Shown: positions 1 through 10,884 of the stretch, piece after piece | Position numbering within the stretch: position 1 is the first letter of the stretch | Layout of the letters: the number at the start of each line of letters is the position of its first letter | NCBI GenBank assembly: GCA_018241125.1 | Contig: JAFEEL010000013.1 | Location: 94,043-158,042, forward strand | Source of the DNA: Pseudomonadota bacterium | Lineage (GTDB): Bacteria; Pseudomonadota; Gammaproteobacteria; Xanthomonadales; Xanthomonadaceae | Direction: 5' to 3' | Length of the DNA stretch: 64,000 bases | The notes under the pieces: model-generated | The model's database searches: none | The model's input: only the letters and a program-made list of their open reading frames with translations | What the model was told of the DNA's origin: nothing | Made by a program: the position numbers and the translations under genes

Positions 1-2060
1 CTGAGCCATTGCGTGTAGGCCACGGCATCGTTCCAGCTCACGCACACCACCGGGTGATCGCCTGCTTGCGGGAACCCTGGCGAGCGCCAGTCGTGGTCGC
101 TCGGTGCCGGCGCGGGAACCTCGACCGACTGGCGGCGGAAGCCAAGCAAACGGCCGTGCCGCACGACCGGCTTTTCCCGCACTTGCGTGCGCTCGGCCAG
201 CTTGGGCGTGCCGCCACAGGCGACGCCCACGTGACTGGTTTCCTCGACGAACATCGAATACGCGCCGAGGGTGACCGACGTGACCGCGATGGCGCTGCCC
301 GGCGAGCCGCCTGCAGGCACTTGCAGGGCGACGAAACCCGGATCGGCTGCGCGCGGCGCCGATTTGGCTGCGGGCGCGGCCATCTGCGGCGGCGGAGTGA
401 AGGTCTGCGCCGGTGCCCGCGCAGGCGCCGGTGCGGGAGTCGGCGCGGGGGCCGGAGCTGCAGCGGCAATCGCGTCCGGGAACCCGAGCTTGGCCGACAG
501 CGCACGCGTGCGCGCAAAATCGGGCGATTTGGGCGCTTGGGCGGACGCGCGCGCGCGCAGGGCATCGGCGATGGCGTCACGGTGCTTTTGCCACACGCCC
601 GAGGTCGGGCCGACGGTGGCGTCGCCCAGCGTAACGGCCTTCTGGTCCAGCTCCGATGCGCGCGCATCCTGCCGCTCGGCGATGGCGCGCACTTCGGCGG
701 GCGTCAGTGCCTGCAACACGTTGGTCGCCAGCGTCTTGACCTCGTGGCTGCCCGGCGCCAGTTCGCCGGCGGCCAAGGTCAGGTCGACCGCGTTTTCCTT
801 GACTGGATCGATCAGGTTGCCGCGGCGGAGTGCATCGCGCGCCCGTTGCAGGGCCAGTTCGGCGGCCTGCATGGCCGGGGTGATCGCCGGCACTGGCGAG
901 GTCACCGGCGCTGGCGCGGGGCTCGTCGCGGTCGCTGGCGGCGGCGCTGGCGTGGCCGGCGCGGGTAGCTGGCGCGCAGGTGCAGCCGTCGATGTCGTTG
1001 CCGGCGCGGTCGGCGTGCTCGGCGCTGGCGCGGCAGCCGATCCACCCCAGGGCAAATGATCGCGCAGGGCATACCCGCCGGCACCCAGAGCGATCAACGC
1101 CGCGGCGGCGAGCATTCCCACGCGCTTGCCGGCGCCTGGAGCGCCCGCAGGACGCGAGGCGCGCGCGAAGGTCTGGCCGCTGCGGCGCTCGATGCGTTCG
1201 AGCGCTTCGAGCATGTCCTTGGCACTGGCATATCGCTGCGCCGGATCCTTGGCCATCGCCTTGTCGACGAACGCCTGCCAGTGCTTCTTCGCCGGCGGCA
1301 GGCGCGGGATTTCCTTTTGCGCGTGCATCAGCGCCAGCGCGAAGGCGTCGGTGGACCGGAACGGCAACTGCCCGGTGAGCAGTTCGTAGGTCAGCACGCC
1401 CACGCTGTACAGGTCGGCGCGGCCATCCACCGCATCGCCGCGCGCTTGCTCGGGCGCCATGTAGGCCGAACTGCCGACCGCGAAGCCGGCGGTGGTGATG
1501 CGCACGTCGTCGTTGCGCGACATGGCGATGCCGAAGTCCGCCAGCATCGGCCGGTTGTCGGCATCGAACAGCACGTTCTCCTGCTTCACGTCGCGATGCA
1601 CGACGCCGCGCGCGTGCGCGTATTCCAGTGCCGACAGCAGCGTTCGCAAGACCTCGAGGATGCGCGCGTCGTCGTGGTCGAGGTTGCGCTGCGCGAGATC
1701 GCCGTTGGGCAGGAAGGGCATCGAGAAATAAGCGCGCCCATCGTCGGTGCGGCCGATCTCGTGGATCGCCACGATGTTGGGGTGGCTGAGCTTGGCGACC
1801 GTGCGTGCTTCGTTCTCGAAGCGCTGCATGCTGGTCTCGTCGGCCAGTGCGCCGTGCTCCATCACCTTGATGCTGACGGTGCGATCCAGCGCCACCTGCA
1901 CGGCCTGATAGACCGCAGCCATGCCGCCTTGCCCGAGCTTCTTGACCACCTTGTAGCCGGGAATGCTCGGCAAGTCGTCGGCCTGCCCGGTGCTGGCCTC
2001 GGGGTTACCGGTGACATGCACCACCGTGGCGCGCGGGTCGGACGGATGCGTGGGGTTCAT
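1..2060 (-). CDS. Ser/Thr protein kinase fused to FGE/sulfatase-modifying-like domain (partial, runs off left edge)
   Basis: The minus-strand frame is open from an ATG at 2060 to the window edge, so the C-terminus is missing. The N-terminal third is a Hanks-type kinase: glycine loop LGQGGMAAVY, catalytic loop HRDVKQEN, DFG in LADFGIAM, APE in YMAPEQARG. The expected VAIK is VSIK. A Pro/Ala-rich juxtamembrane stretch follows, with one hydrophobic segment near residue 330 (GMLAAAALIALGAGGYAL), so the kinase is probably cytoplasmic and the rest periplasmic. The last visible residues, HPVVCVSWNDAVAYTQWL, match the start of formylglycine-generating-enzyme/SUMF1-fold domains (HPV-x-V-SW-x-DA-x-AY). 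Family knowledge: such kinase-FGE proteins occur in proteobacteria and planctomycetes, and the FGE part is often thought to be a binding module. Substrate unknown. No neighbour suggests a pathway. Confidence 0.85.
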   Translation of the reverse strand, partial: MNPTHPSDPRATVVHVTGNPEASTGQADDLPSIPGYKVVKKLGQGGMAAVYQAVQVALDRTVSIKVMEHGALADETSMQRFENEARTVAKLSHPNIVAIHEIGRTDDGRAYFSMPFLPNGDLAQRNLDHDDARILEVLRTLLSALEYAHARGVVHRDVKQENVLFDADNRPMLADFGIAMSRNDDVRITTAGFAVGSSAYMAPEQARGDAVDGRADLYSVGVLTYELLTGQLPFRSTDAFALALMHAQKEIPRLPPAKKHWQAFVDKAMAKDPAQRYASAKDMLEALERIERRSGQTFARASRPAGAPGAGKRVGMLAAAALIALGAGGYALRDHLPWGGSAAAPAPSTPTAPATTSTAAPARQLPAPATPAPPPATATSPAPAPVTSPVPAITPAMQAAELALQRARDALRRGNLIDPVKENAVDLTLAAGELAPGSHEVKTLATNVLQALTPAEVRAIAERQDARASELDQKAVTLGDATVGPTSGVWQKHRDAIADALRARASAQAPKSPDFARTRALSAKLGFPDAIAAAAPAPAPTPAPAPARAPAQTFTPPPQMAAPAAKSAPRAADPGFVALQVPAGGSPGSAIAVTSVTLGAYSMFVEETSHVGVACGGTPKLAERTQVREKPVVRHGRLLGFRRQSVEVPAPAPSDHDWRSPGFPQAGDHPVVCVSWNDAVAYTQWL

Positions 2061-2249
2061 GGGTGACGATCTGCGATCGAGCGGACGATCCATGGCGTAG
2101 GCGCCTTCCCCAGCATACGGCAGACGGGCCGGGGCGGAACAGCACCCGGACTGCCCGACGAACGTCGGGGGCGGGCAGCGGTTGACTCGGGCCGCACCGA
2201 CCCCGGGCGTTCGTTCAGGTTCGCCGATGCCGGACGCGACGGGTGCCGG

Positions 2250-3119
2250 TCAGAACAGCAACGAGGACATCTTGCGCCGGTAGGTGCCGATCAGGTCGGC
2301 GTCCTCGACGAGGCGAAAGGCTTCGATCAGGGCGCGCCGCGGCAAACCGTCTTCGTAGCCGCGATTTCGTCGCAGCATTTCGATGAACTGCTCCAGACCC
2401 GCGCCCGCGCGGCCCGCCAGCAGCCAGTGCGCGCCGAGCAGGTGGCGGGCCCGCAAGTCGTCCGGATTGGCGGCGATGGCCGCTTCCAGCACCGCAGTGG
2501 GCGGTGCATCCTTGATCACCGCCGCCAAAGCAAGATGCGCGCGCCCGCGCAGGGCCCGTTCGTCGGTGGCGAGGTTGGCCGGCAAGGCGTCGAGGATTTG
2601 TTCGGCCTCATGCGCCGCGCCGGTCTTGAGCAGGGCCAGCGCGAGGTCGAGCTTGAGCAAGTCCTGTGCGGGCTCGGCGGCCACGGCGGCACGCAGGCGC
2701 ATCACTTCGGCGTGCGGATCGAGCGGCGCGCTGGCGACCGCTGGCGGCGGTTCGGGCGGGGCTTGCGCGGGGGCCGGTTCGATGCCGTGCTGCTTGAGGA
2801 ACTGGCGAATCTGGCCTTCCGGCAAGGCGCCCTGAAAGCCGTCCACCGGCTGCCCGCCTTTCACCAGAATGACGGTGGGGATCGAGCGGATCTGGAAGGC
2901 CGCGGCCAGTTCCTGTTCCTTGTCCACGTCGATCTTGGCCAACCGGAACGCACCGTTGAACTCAGCCGCGAGCTTTTCCACGATCGGCCCGAGGGTCTTG
3001 CACGGCCCGCACCACGCCGCCCAGAAGTCGATCAATACCGGCGTGTGCACGGAAGCTTGCAGGACGTCGGCTTCGAAGTCGGCGATGGTCGGCGAAAAGA
3101 CGTGGGCGGTGGCGGTCAT
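2250..3119 (-). CDS. cnoX: CnoX/YbbN-type chaperedoxin (thioredoxin-TPR protein)
   Basis: A 289-residue cytoplasmic protein. Residues 1-115 form a thioredoxin fold with the active-site motif WAAWCGPCK and the cis-Pro in SIPTVIL. A Pro/Ala-rich linker (about 115-140) leads into a C-terminal helical region with TPR-like repeats (LDLALALLKTGAAHEAEQIL, RGRAHLALAAV, HLLGAHWLLAGRAGAGLEQF). That architecture and length match CnoX (YbbN), which protects unfolding proteins from oxidation and passes them to DnaK and GroEL. Unlike the enterobacterial form, which lacks the first cysteine, this copy keeps both cysteines and so should be redox active. It stands alone between the kinase and the amidohydrolase genes. 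The ATG at 3119 begins a natural thioredoxin N-terminus. The symbol rests on architecture. Confidence 0.87.
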   Translation of the reverse strand: MTATAHVFSPTIADFEADVLQASVHTPVLIDFWAAWCGPCKTLGPIVEKLAAEFNGAFRLAKIDVDKEQELAAAFQIRSIPTVILVKGGQPVDGFQGALPEGQIRQFLKQHGIEPAPAQAPPEPPPAVASAPLDPHAEVMRLRAAVAAEPAQDLLKLDLALALLKTGAAHEAEQILDALPANLATDERALRGRAHLALAAVIKDAPPTAVLEAAIAANPDDLRARHLLGAHWLLAGRAGAGLEQFIEMLRRNRGYEDGLPRRALIEAFRLVEDADLIGTYRRKMSSLLF

Positions 3120-3188
3120 GGGTATTGCGGGCAGGTGGGAACGCGGTGGATATGTGGCTGCAACGGCGGCAATGCAAGCGCGGGCGAA

Positions 3189-4580
<1,392 letters not shown>

Positions 4581-4708
4581 GGGCGGCGATCTCCGGAGCA
4601 CGAAAGCGGTCAATGTACCGTTCGGCGCCGGTCAGCGCACGGGTTCCGAGCCGGCGCACCGCGCAGGCGGAACGCGGCGGTGCTCGCCATGAGCGTTGGC
4701 TGGACGGC

Positions 4709-6721
4709 ATGATGCGCGCGATGGATGCCCCATCTGACAAGACCGACCCCGAAGGCGGCGCCCGCCCAGGTGCCGTGTTGGCCTGTGTCGGCGCCGGGGG
4801 GGCGTCCGCGGACGTGGTGCGCTGTGCCCACCGAATGGCGCAGGCGCAGGGCGCCCCATGGCTTGCCGTGTTCGTGGAGACCCCACGCCTGCAACGCCTG
4901 CCGCAGCCGCTGCGCGAGCGAGTCATCCGTACGCTCAAGCTCGCCGAGCGGCTGGGCGCGGAGGTCGTGACTTTGTCCGGTGAACGCATCGACGCCCAGT
5001 TGCTGGCGCTGGTGCGCGAGCGTGGCTGCAGAAGCGTCGTCCTCGGCAAGTCGCGCAGACCGCGGCGCCGGTACCTGCCGCGGCGCACGCTGGCCGGCGC
5101 ATTGCTGCGTGCCGATGTCGTCATCGACCTGCACGTGATCACCGGTGCCACCGCCGAGCCGCCGCCGCTGCTGTTGCGCGTGCTGGCGCCGAAGGCGCGC
5201 TGGATGGCCTATGTGAAGGCATCGTTGGTGGTGGCGGCAACCACCGTGGCAGCGGCGTTGCTGTCGCGATATACCGATCGCGTCACCCTGGTGATGGTGT
5301 TCCTGCTGGGAACGATGGCGGTGGCGTGGCGGTACGGGCGCGGGCCCTCGGTGCTGACCGCCATCGCCAGCGTGGTCTTGTTTGATTTCCTGTTTGTGCC
5401 GACCTATTTCAGCTTCATCCTCGAGAACACCGAGTATTTCTTCACGTTTGCCGCGATGCTGGGAACCGGCCTGAGCATCAGCGAACTGATCGCCTACGGC
5501 CGTCGTCAGGCCGACATCGCCCGCCATCGCGAGGCGCGCACGCGTGCGCTTTACCGGCTCAGTCGCGCGCTGGCCGAAGGCCGCAGCCTGGACGAGCTTG
5601 CGCAGACCCTGGCCAGCCACGTCATGGCGTGGATGGAGTGCTCGGCGGCGGTGCTGATGCCGGATGTGCACGGCCGCATCCAGGACCCGGGCGGCTTCGC
5701 GACCCGCGTATCGCCGAACTCGCCCGACGGGCGCTTGCCGGTTCCCGGCGACGAACTTCAGATCGCCCAACATGCGTTCGATTACCGCGATTCGGCCGGC
5801 TTGGGTACCGGCACGCTGGCCAGTGGCGATGTCTTGTACGTGCCGTTGAATGCGCTGGAGCGCTGCGTCGGCGTGCTCGCGGTGCGGCCGTTCGATCGGG
5901 GCCTGTCGATGGCGCCCGAGCAGGCGTTCGTGCTCGATGCGTTCGCAACCCAGGCCGCGGTCGCCATCGAACGCGTGCGGCTGGCCGAAGCGGCGCAGGC
6001 GGCGGGGGTTGCGGTCGAGGCCGAACGCATGCGCAACGTCGTGCTCAGTTCGATTTCGCACGATTTCCGCACGCCGCTGGCAACCATCGTCGGCTCGGCA
6101 TCGACGTTGCTGGACGACGATGCCGCTGCGATCGACCGCGTGCGCCGGCGTTCCCTCTTGCGCGGCGTGGTCGACGAAGCGCGCCGTTTGAATCGGCTGA
6201 TGACCGACCTGCTGGACATGACCCGCTGGAGCTCCGGACGAGTCAGTCTCAAGCTGGAGTGGGTGGCCATCGACGAACTGATCGGGGCGGTGCTGGTGCG
6301 CTTCGACGAGGCGCTGGGCGATCGCGAGGTCACCACCCGCATCGATCCGGACTTGCCGCTGGCGCGTTGCGACGAGGTGCTGATCGCGCAGTTGCTCGGC
6401 AACCTGCTCGACAACGCCGTCAAACATACCCGGGCGGGGACGGCGATCGCGATCGCCGCTGAACGCGCCGGTGAGGAGATTTTACTGTCCGTGCGCGATC
6501 ATGGCGACGGGTTGCCGGCCGGGCAGGAGGACAGCGTGTTCGAGAAATTCCATCGCGGGCGCAGCGAAGGCGCACAAAGCGGTTTCGGTCTGGGGTTGGC
6601 GTTGTGCAAGTACATCGTGCAGGCGCATGGCGGCAGCATCAGCGGCGTCAGCATGCCCGACGGCGGCGCGCGGTTCGAGGTCACGTTGCCGCTGCATCCG
6701 CAGGCGGACGTCGGCCCATGA
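4709..6721 (+). CDS. KdpD-like sensor histidine kinase lacking the N-terminal KdpD ATP-binding domain
   Basis: About 670 residues from the ATG at 4709 (upstream in-frame ATG at 4613 and downstream ones at 4712 and 4721 are alternatives; none has a strong ribosome site). Order: a universal-stress-protein-like domain (residues about 20-140), four membrane segments of the DUF4118 type (about 165-265; e.g. SLVVAATTVAAALL, FDFLFVPTYFSFI), a GAF region (about 285-425), HisKA with SSISHDFRTPLATIVGS (phosphorylated His near 450), then an ATPase domain with NLLDNAVKHT, DHGDGLP and GFGLGLALCKYIV. Full KdpD is near 890 residues and starts with a Walker-containing sensor domain; that domain is absent here. 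Its stop overlaps the response regulator start by 4 nt (ATGA), so they form a pair. No kdpFABC potassium pump genes are nearby, so a role in potassium sensing is inference. Confidence 0.85.
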   Translation: MMRAMDAPSDKTDPEGGARPGAVLACVGAGGASADVVRCAHRMAQAQGAPWLAVFVETPRLQRLPQPLRERVIRTLKLAERLGAEVVTLSGERIDAQLLALVRERGCRSVVLGKSRRPRRRYLPRRTLAGALLRADVVIDLHVITGATAEPPPLLLRVLAPKARWMAYVKASLVVAATTVAAALLSRYTDRVTLVMVFLLGTMAVAWRYGRGPSVLTAIASVVLFDFLFVPTYFSFILENTEYFFTFAAMLGTGLSISELIAYGRRQADIARHREARTRALYRLSRALAEGRSLDELAQTLASHVMAWMECSAAVLMPDVHGRIQDPGGFATRVSPNSPDGRLPVPGDELQIAQHAFDYRDSAGLGTGTLASGDVLYVPLNALERCVGVLAVRPFDRGLSMAPEQAFVLDAFATQAAVAIERVRLAEAAQAAGVAVEAERMRNVVLSSISHDFRTPLATIVGSASTLLDDDAAAIDRVRRRSLLRGVVDEARRLNRLMTDLLDMTRWSSGRVSLKLEWVAIDELIGAVLVRFDEALGDREVTTRIDPDLPLARCDEVLIAQLLGNLLDNAVKHTRAGTAIAIAAERAGEEILLSVRDHGDGLPAGQEDSVFEKFHRGRSEGAQSGFGLGLALCKYIVQAHGGSISGVSMPDGGARFEVTLPLHPQADVGP

Positions 6722-7440
6722 GTCCGGCTCGCTCGGGTCTGCTGGCGATCGAGGACGATCGCCGGATCCAGGAGTTTCTGGCTGCCGCACTGGCCGGACA
6801 CGGCTACGAGCTGCTGCATGCCGAGACCGCCGCGCAGGGCTTGCGGCTGGCCAACGCGAACAAACCCGACATCGTGCTGGTGGATCTGGGGCTGCCGGAT
6901 CGCTCGGGTCTGGAGGTGATCGCCGAACTTCGCCGTTGGCACCGTGGCGCGATCATCGTGTTGTCGGCGCGCAGTCAGGAGTCCGACAAGGTCGTCGCGC
7001 TGGATGCCGGTGCCGACGACTACCTGACCAAGCCGTTCGGGATCGGCGAGTTGCTCGCGCGCCTGCGCGTGGCCGAGCGTCACTTGCGTGCGCGTGGTGT
7101 CGATGCGTTGCCAAAGACGCTGGAGATCGGCGATCTGGCGATCAATCTTGAAGCCTACCGGGTGACCCGCGCCGGTGCCGATGTGCACCTGACCCCGCTC
7201 GAGTTCAAGTTGCTGGCGGTGCTGGCGCAGCAGCCGGGCAGGGTGGTCACCCACCGGCAGTTGTTGCGCGAGGTCTGGGGCTCGGCGTACGTCGAATCGG
7301 CACATTACCTGCGCATCTACATGCGCGCCTTGCGACGCAAGATCGAAGCCGACCCGGCGCGGCCGCGGGTGCTGCAGACGGAAGTGGGTGTGGGCTATCG
7401 ACTGGTCTTGCCTGCCGACGCGGTCGCGGGGCCGGACTGA
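6718..7440 (+). CDS. OmpR/KdpE-family response regulator
   Basis: A 240-residue regulator starting at the ATG that overlaps the sensor kinase stop. The receiver domain starts [14 protein letters not shown] (acidic pocket), has the phospho-acceptor Asp near residue 55 in [14 protein letters not shown], and the conserved Lys in [18 protein letters not shown]. The C-terminal winged helix spans about 135-235 ([40 protein letters not shown]). KdpE is the closest well-known relative by this sequence and by the partner kinase. Translational coupling with the kinase is expected. No KdpE-type target operon lies in the window. Confidence 0.9.
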   Translation: MSPARSGLLAIEDDRRIQEFLAAALAGHGYELLHAETAAQGLRLANANKPDIVLVDLGLPDRSGLEVIAELRRWHRGAIIVLSARSQESDKVVALDAGADDYLTKPFGIGELLARLRVAERHLRARGVDALPKTLEIGDLAINLEAYRVTRAGADVHLTPLEFKLLAVLAQQPGRVVTHRQLLREVWGSAYVESAHYLRIYMRALRRKIEADPARPRVLQTEVGVGYRLVLPADAVAGPD

Positions 7441-7532
7441 AGAACCTGGGCACCGTCGCGTTCGGCTTTCCCCTTGTGCTGCACTGCGGTAGGCTGGACG
7501 GCCAACCGCGCACTTTTTCATCGTTTCCGCCC

Positions 7533-10325
7533 ATGCAAGACCGCCTCGAACCCACGCCCCCCGCGCCCGCCGCCAGCGGCTACGACCCCAAGACCGTCGA
7601 GGCCGCCGCGCAGGCGTTCTGGTCGCGCACGCGCGCGTTTGATGCCCGCGAGGACGATCCGAAGCCGAAGTTCTACTGCCTGTCGATGCTGCCGTACCCG
7701 TCGGGCGCGCTGCACATGGGGCACGTGCGCAACTACACCATCGGCGACGTCATCACCCGCTTCCAGCGCATGAACGGACGCAACGTGCTGCAGCCGATGG
7801 GTTGGGACGCATTCGGCCTGCCGGCCGAAAACGCCGCGATCAAGCACAAGACCGCGCCGGCGAAGTGGACCTACGCCAACATCGCGCACATGCGCGAGCA
7901 GTTGACCACGATGGGCTACGCGATCGACTGGACGCGCGAGTTTGCCACCTGCAAACCCGATTACTACGTGCACGAGCAGCGCATGTTCGTGCGCCTGTTC
8001 AACAAGGGCCTGGCCTATCGCAAGCAGTCGGTGGTGAACTGGGACCCGGTGGATCACACCGTGCTGGCCAACGAGCAGGTGATCGACGGGCGCGGCTGGC
8101 GCACCGGCGCGCTGGTGGAAAAGCGTGAGATCCCGCAGTGGTTTCTGAAGATCACCGATTACGCGCAGGAGCTGCTCGATGGGCTGGACGTGCTGCCGGG
8201 CTGGCCGGAATCGGTCAAGACCATGCAGCGCAACTGGATCGGCCGCAGCGAGGGCCTGGAAATCGATTTCGCGGTGGAAGGCCGCGCCGAAAAGCTGACG
8301 GTGTTCACCACCCGCCCGGACACGCTGATGGGCGTGAGCTTCATCTCCATCGCCGCCGAGCATCCGCTGGCGCTGGCGGCGGCCAAGGACAATGCCAAGA
8401 TCACCGCCTTCATCGACGAATGCCGCCACGGCGGCACCGCCACCGCACAGATCGAGACGCAGGAGAAGAAGGGCGTGGAGACCGGCTACCACGCCATCCA
8501 CCCGATCAGCGGCGAACGCTTGCCGGTGTGGGTCGCCAACTTCGTGCTGATGGGCTATGGCACCGGCGCGGTGATGGGCGTGCCCGGCCACGACCAGCGT
8601 GACTGGGAGTTCGCCAGCAAGTACGACCTGCTGATCAAGATGGTGATCGTCAGCGATCCGGTGCGCGAGGCAATCCTCGAACTGGGCCGTGACGCGGCCA
8701 GCAACGCCGACCCGATGACCGCCGCGCTGGGCGGCAGCGCCGCACTGGACGTGGTCGAGCCGGCCGGCGCGCTGGACATCGTGTCCGAGTTCGAACGCGC
8801 CATCGTCGAGGATGGTGCCTACACCGAGTACGGCACCTGCGTGAACTCGGGCGACATCGACGGCATGGAGTACGAGCAAGCCTTCGAGTTCCTCGCCGAC
8901 AAGCTCGCACGCGACGGCACGGGCCGGCGTCGCGTCAACTTCCGCCTGCGCGACTGGGGCGTGAGTCGGCAGCGCTACTGGGGCTGCCCGATCCCGATCA
9001 TCTACTGTGAAAAATGCGGCGCGGTACCGGTGCCGGAAGACCAGCTGCCGGTGTTGCTGCCCGAGGACGTGGCCTTCATGGGTACGGGTTCGCCGATCAA
9101 GGCCGATCCGAACTGGCGCAAGACCACCTGCCCGACCTGCGGGGCGGCCGCCGAGCGCGAGACCGACACCTTCGACACCTTCATGGAGTCGAGCTGGTAC
9201 TACGCCCGTTACGCCTGCCCCGGCGCGGCCGACATGGTCGATGCGCGCGCGCGCCACTGGCTGCCGGTGGATCAATACATCGGCGGCATCGAGCACGCGA
9301 TCTTGCACCTGCTGTATTTCCGCTTTTTCCACAAGCTGCTGCGCGATCAGGGGCTGGTGGATTCGGACGAGCCGGCAACGAATCTGCTGTGTCAGGGCAT
9401 GGTGATCGCCGATACCTACTACCGCGAGGACGAACACGGCGGCAAGGACTGGATCAATCCGTCCGAGGTGGAGATCGAGCGCAATGCGCGCGGCCACGCG
9501 ATCGGCGCCAAGTCGAAGGCCGATGGCCTGCCGGTGCAGATCGGCGGCATCGAGAAGATGTCCAAATCCAGGAACAACGGTGTCGATCCGCAGGAGATGG
9601 TCGGCAAGTACGGCGCCGATACGGTGCGATTGTTCTCGATGTTCGCCGCCCCGCCCGAGCAGTCGCTGGAGTGGTCGGAGGCGGGCGTGGAAGGCTGTGC
9701 GCGCTTCCTGCGCCGGGTGTGGAAGTTCTTCGAGGAGGTGTTCGCCGCCGGCCACCACAAGCAGCTGCCGGACATCGCCTGGGACCGCGCGCAGGCCGAC
9801 GCGGCCACGATTGCCGTACGCCGCGAAATCCACGCCCTGCTCAAGCAGGCGGTGTACGACTACCACCGCACCCAGTTCAATACCGTGGTGTCGGCGGCGA
9901 TGAAGATGCTCAATCAGTTGGAGTCGCTCGGCGCCGGCGACCCGCCGGGCGCCAGCGAAGCGGCCAACCGGCAGCGCGATTTCGCCCGCCGCGAAGGACA
10001 GAAGTTCCTGCTCAAGATCCTCAACCCGATCGCTCCGCACATCGCGCACGCGCTGTGGCAGCGGCTGAACCACGGCGAGGAACTGATCGAAAACCTGCGC
10101 TGGCCCGAGCCCGATGCCGACGCCCTGCGCCGCGACAGCGTGACCTTGGCGGTGCAGGTCAACGGCAAGCTGCGCGGCACCATCGAGGTCGCCGCCGATG
10201 CGCCGCGCGAGGCCATCGAGGCCGCAGCACAGGCCGAGCCGAACGTAGCGCGTTACCTCGACGGTCTGGCCGTGCGCAAGGTGATCGTGGTGCCCGGCAA
10301 GATCGTCAACATCGTCGCGGCGTGA
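7533..10325 (+). CDS. leuS: leucyl-tRNA synthetase
   Basis: Class I synthetase charging tRNA-Leu, cytoplasmic. The ATG at 7533 ([10 protein letters not shown]) is chosen over one 19 codons upstream because it gives the normal N-terminus length. Visible motifs: HIGH-type [12 protein letters not shown] near residue 60, the CP1 editing domain ([31 protein letters not shown]), two zinc-type pairs CEKC and CPTC near 490-540, KMSKS in [14 protein letters not shown] near 674, and an anticodon/C-terminal domain ending [16 protein letters not shown]. At about 930 residues it is longer than the 860 of E. coli; an extra segment ([20 protein letters not shown] onward, about 50 residues) sits between the editing and catalytic parts. 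It heads the lptE-holA-nadD-rsfS run. Confidence 0.97.
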   Translation: MQDRLEPTPPAPAASGYDPKTVEAAAQAFWSRTRAFDAREDDPKPKFYCLSMLPYPSGALHMGHVRNYTIGDVITRFQRMNGRNVLQPMGWDAFGLPAENAAIKHKTAPAKWTYANIAHMREQLTTMGYAIDWTREFATCKPDYYVHEQRMFVRLFNKGLAYRKQSVVNWDPVDHTVLANEQVIDGRGWRTGALVEKREIPQWFLKITDYAQELLDGLDVLPGWPESVKTMQRNWIGRSEGLEIDFAVEGRAEKLTVFTTRPDTLMGVSFISIAAEHPLALAAAKDNAKITAFIDECRHGGTATAQIETQEKKGVETGYHAIHPISGERLPVWVANFVLMGYGTGAVMGVPGHDQRDWEFASKYDLLIKMVIVSDPVREAILELGRDAASNADPMTAALGGSAALDVVEPAGALDIVSEFERAIVEDGAYTEYGTCVNSGDIDGMEYEQAFEFLADKLARDGTGRRRVNFRLRDWGVSRQRYWGCPIPIIYCEKCGAVPVPEDQLPVLLPEDVAFMGTGSPIKADPNWRKTTCPTCGAAAERETDTFDTFMESSWYYARYACPGAADMVDARARHWLPVDQYIGGIEHAILHLLYFRFFHKLLRDQGLVDSDEPATNLLCQGMVIADTYYREDEHGGKDWINPSEVEIERNARGHAIGAKSKADGLPVQIGGIEKMSKSRNNGVDPQEMVGKYGADTVRLFSMFAAPPEQSLEWSEAGVEGCARFLRRVWKFFEEVFAAGHHKQLPDIAWDRAQADAATIAVRREIHALLKQAVYDYHRTQFNTVVSAAMKMLNQLESLGAGDPPGASEAANRQRDFARREGQKFLLKILNPIAPHIAHALWQRLNHGEELIENLRWPEPDADALRRDSVTLAVQVNGKLRGTIEVAADAPREAIEAAAQAEPNVARYLDGLAVRKVIVVPGKIVNIVAA

Positions 10326-10350
10326 TCTTTGCCCACTACGGAAGCCGTCC

Positions 10351-10863
10351 ATGCGCGCACGTCGATTTGCTGTTCCACTGGCCTGTACGGTAGCGCTCGC
10401 ATTGTCCGCTTGCGGCTTCCATCCGCGCGGGGAGATGACGCTTCCGGCCGGCATGGGCGCGGTGAAGGCGTTTTCGGTCGATCCCTACGATCCGCTGGTT
10501 GCGGTGCTCAACCGCGACCTGGCGCGCACCGGCGCGCAGGCCGGCGCCGATCCGGCGGCCAAGGGGCCCACGGTGGTGGTCGCCGGACAGACCTGGGAGC
10601 AATTGCCGCTCACCGTCAACGTGCACGCGCAGGCAACCGAATACAACATCAGCTATGTGGTGAAGTACGAGTTGCTCGGCGCCGATGGCAAGGCGATCGT
10701 GCCCATGCAGGAAGCGCGCCTGCAGCGCGATTTCCAGTACGACGCCGCGCACGCGCTGGGCTCGGCGCAGGAGCAGGACACGATCCGCGACGAGATGCGC
10801 CGCGACATGGCCGCGACCATCATCCGCCGTATCGACATCGTGCTGCGCAACTATCGCCCCTGA
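10351..10863 (+). CDS. lptE: LPS-assembly lipoprotein LptE
   Basis: A 170-residue outer-membrane lipoprotein. The signal peptide ends in the lipobox LSAC at residues 18-21, followed by GFHPRGEM, the hallmark CGFxLRG-type start of LptE. The rest is a small alpha/beta domain (NVHAQATEYNISYVVKYEL; MRRDMAATIIRRIDIVLR). LptE plugs the LptD barrel and helps insert lipopolysaccharide into the outer leaflet. Gene order leuS-lptE-holA is the classic gammaproteobacterial arrangement; it follows leuS by 25 nt and precedes holA by 21 nt, so all three are probably cotranscribed. Confidence 0.93.
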   Translation: MRARRFAVPLACTVALALSACGFHPRGEMTLPAGMGAVKAFSVDPYDPLVAVLNRDLARTGAQAGADPAAKGPTVVVAGQTWEQLPLTVNVHAQATEYNISYVVKYELLGADGKAIVPMQEARLQRDFQYDAAHALGSAQEQDTIRDEMRRDMAATIIRRIDIVLRNYRP

Positions 10864-10884
10864 GCCTGCGGCCGCTGACGCGCC

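Noticed and set aside
4613-4708. Upstream start of the KdpD-like gene
   Set aside because: Would add 32 Arg-rich residues without family likeness and run close to the divergent amidohydrolase start.
7518-10454. 978-codon open frame antisense to leuS
   Set aside because: Composition is His/Arg/Gln-rich shadow sequence without recognisable domain; leuS motifs are unequivocal on the other strand.
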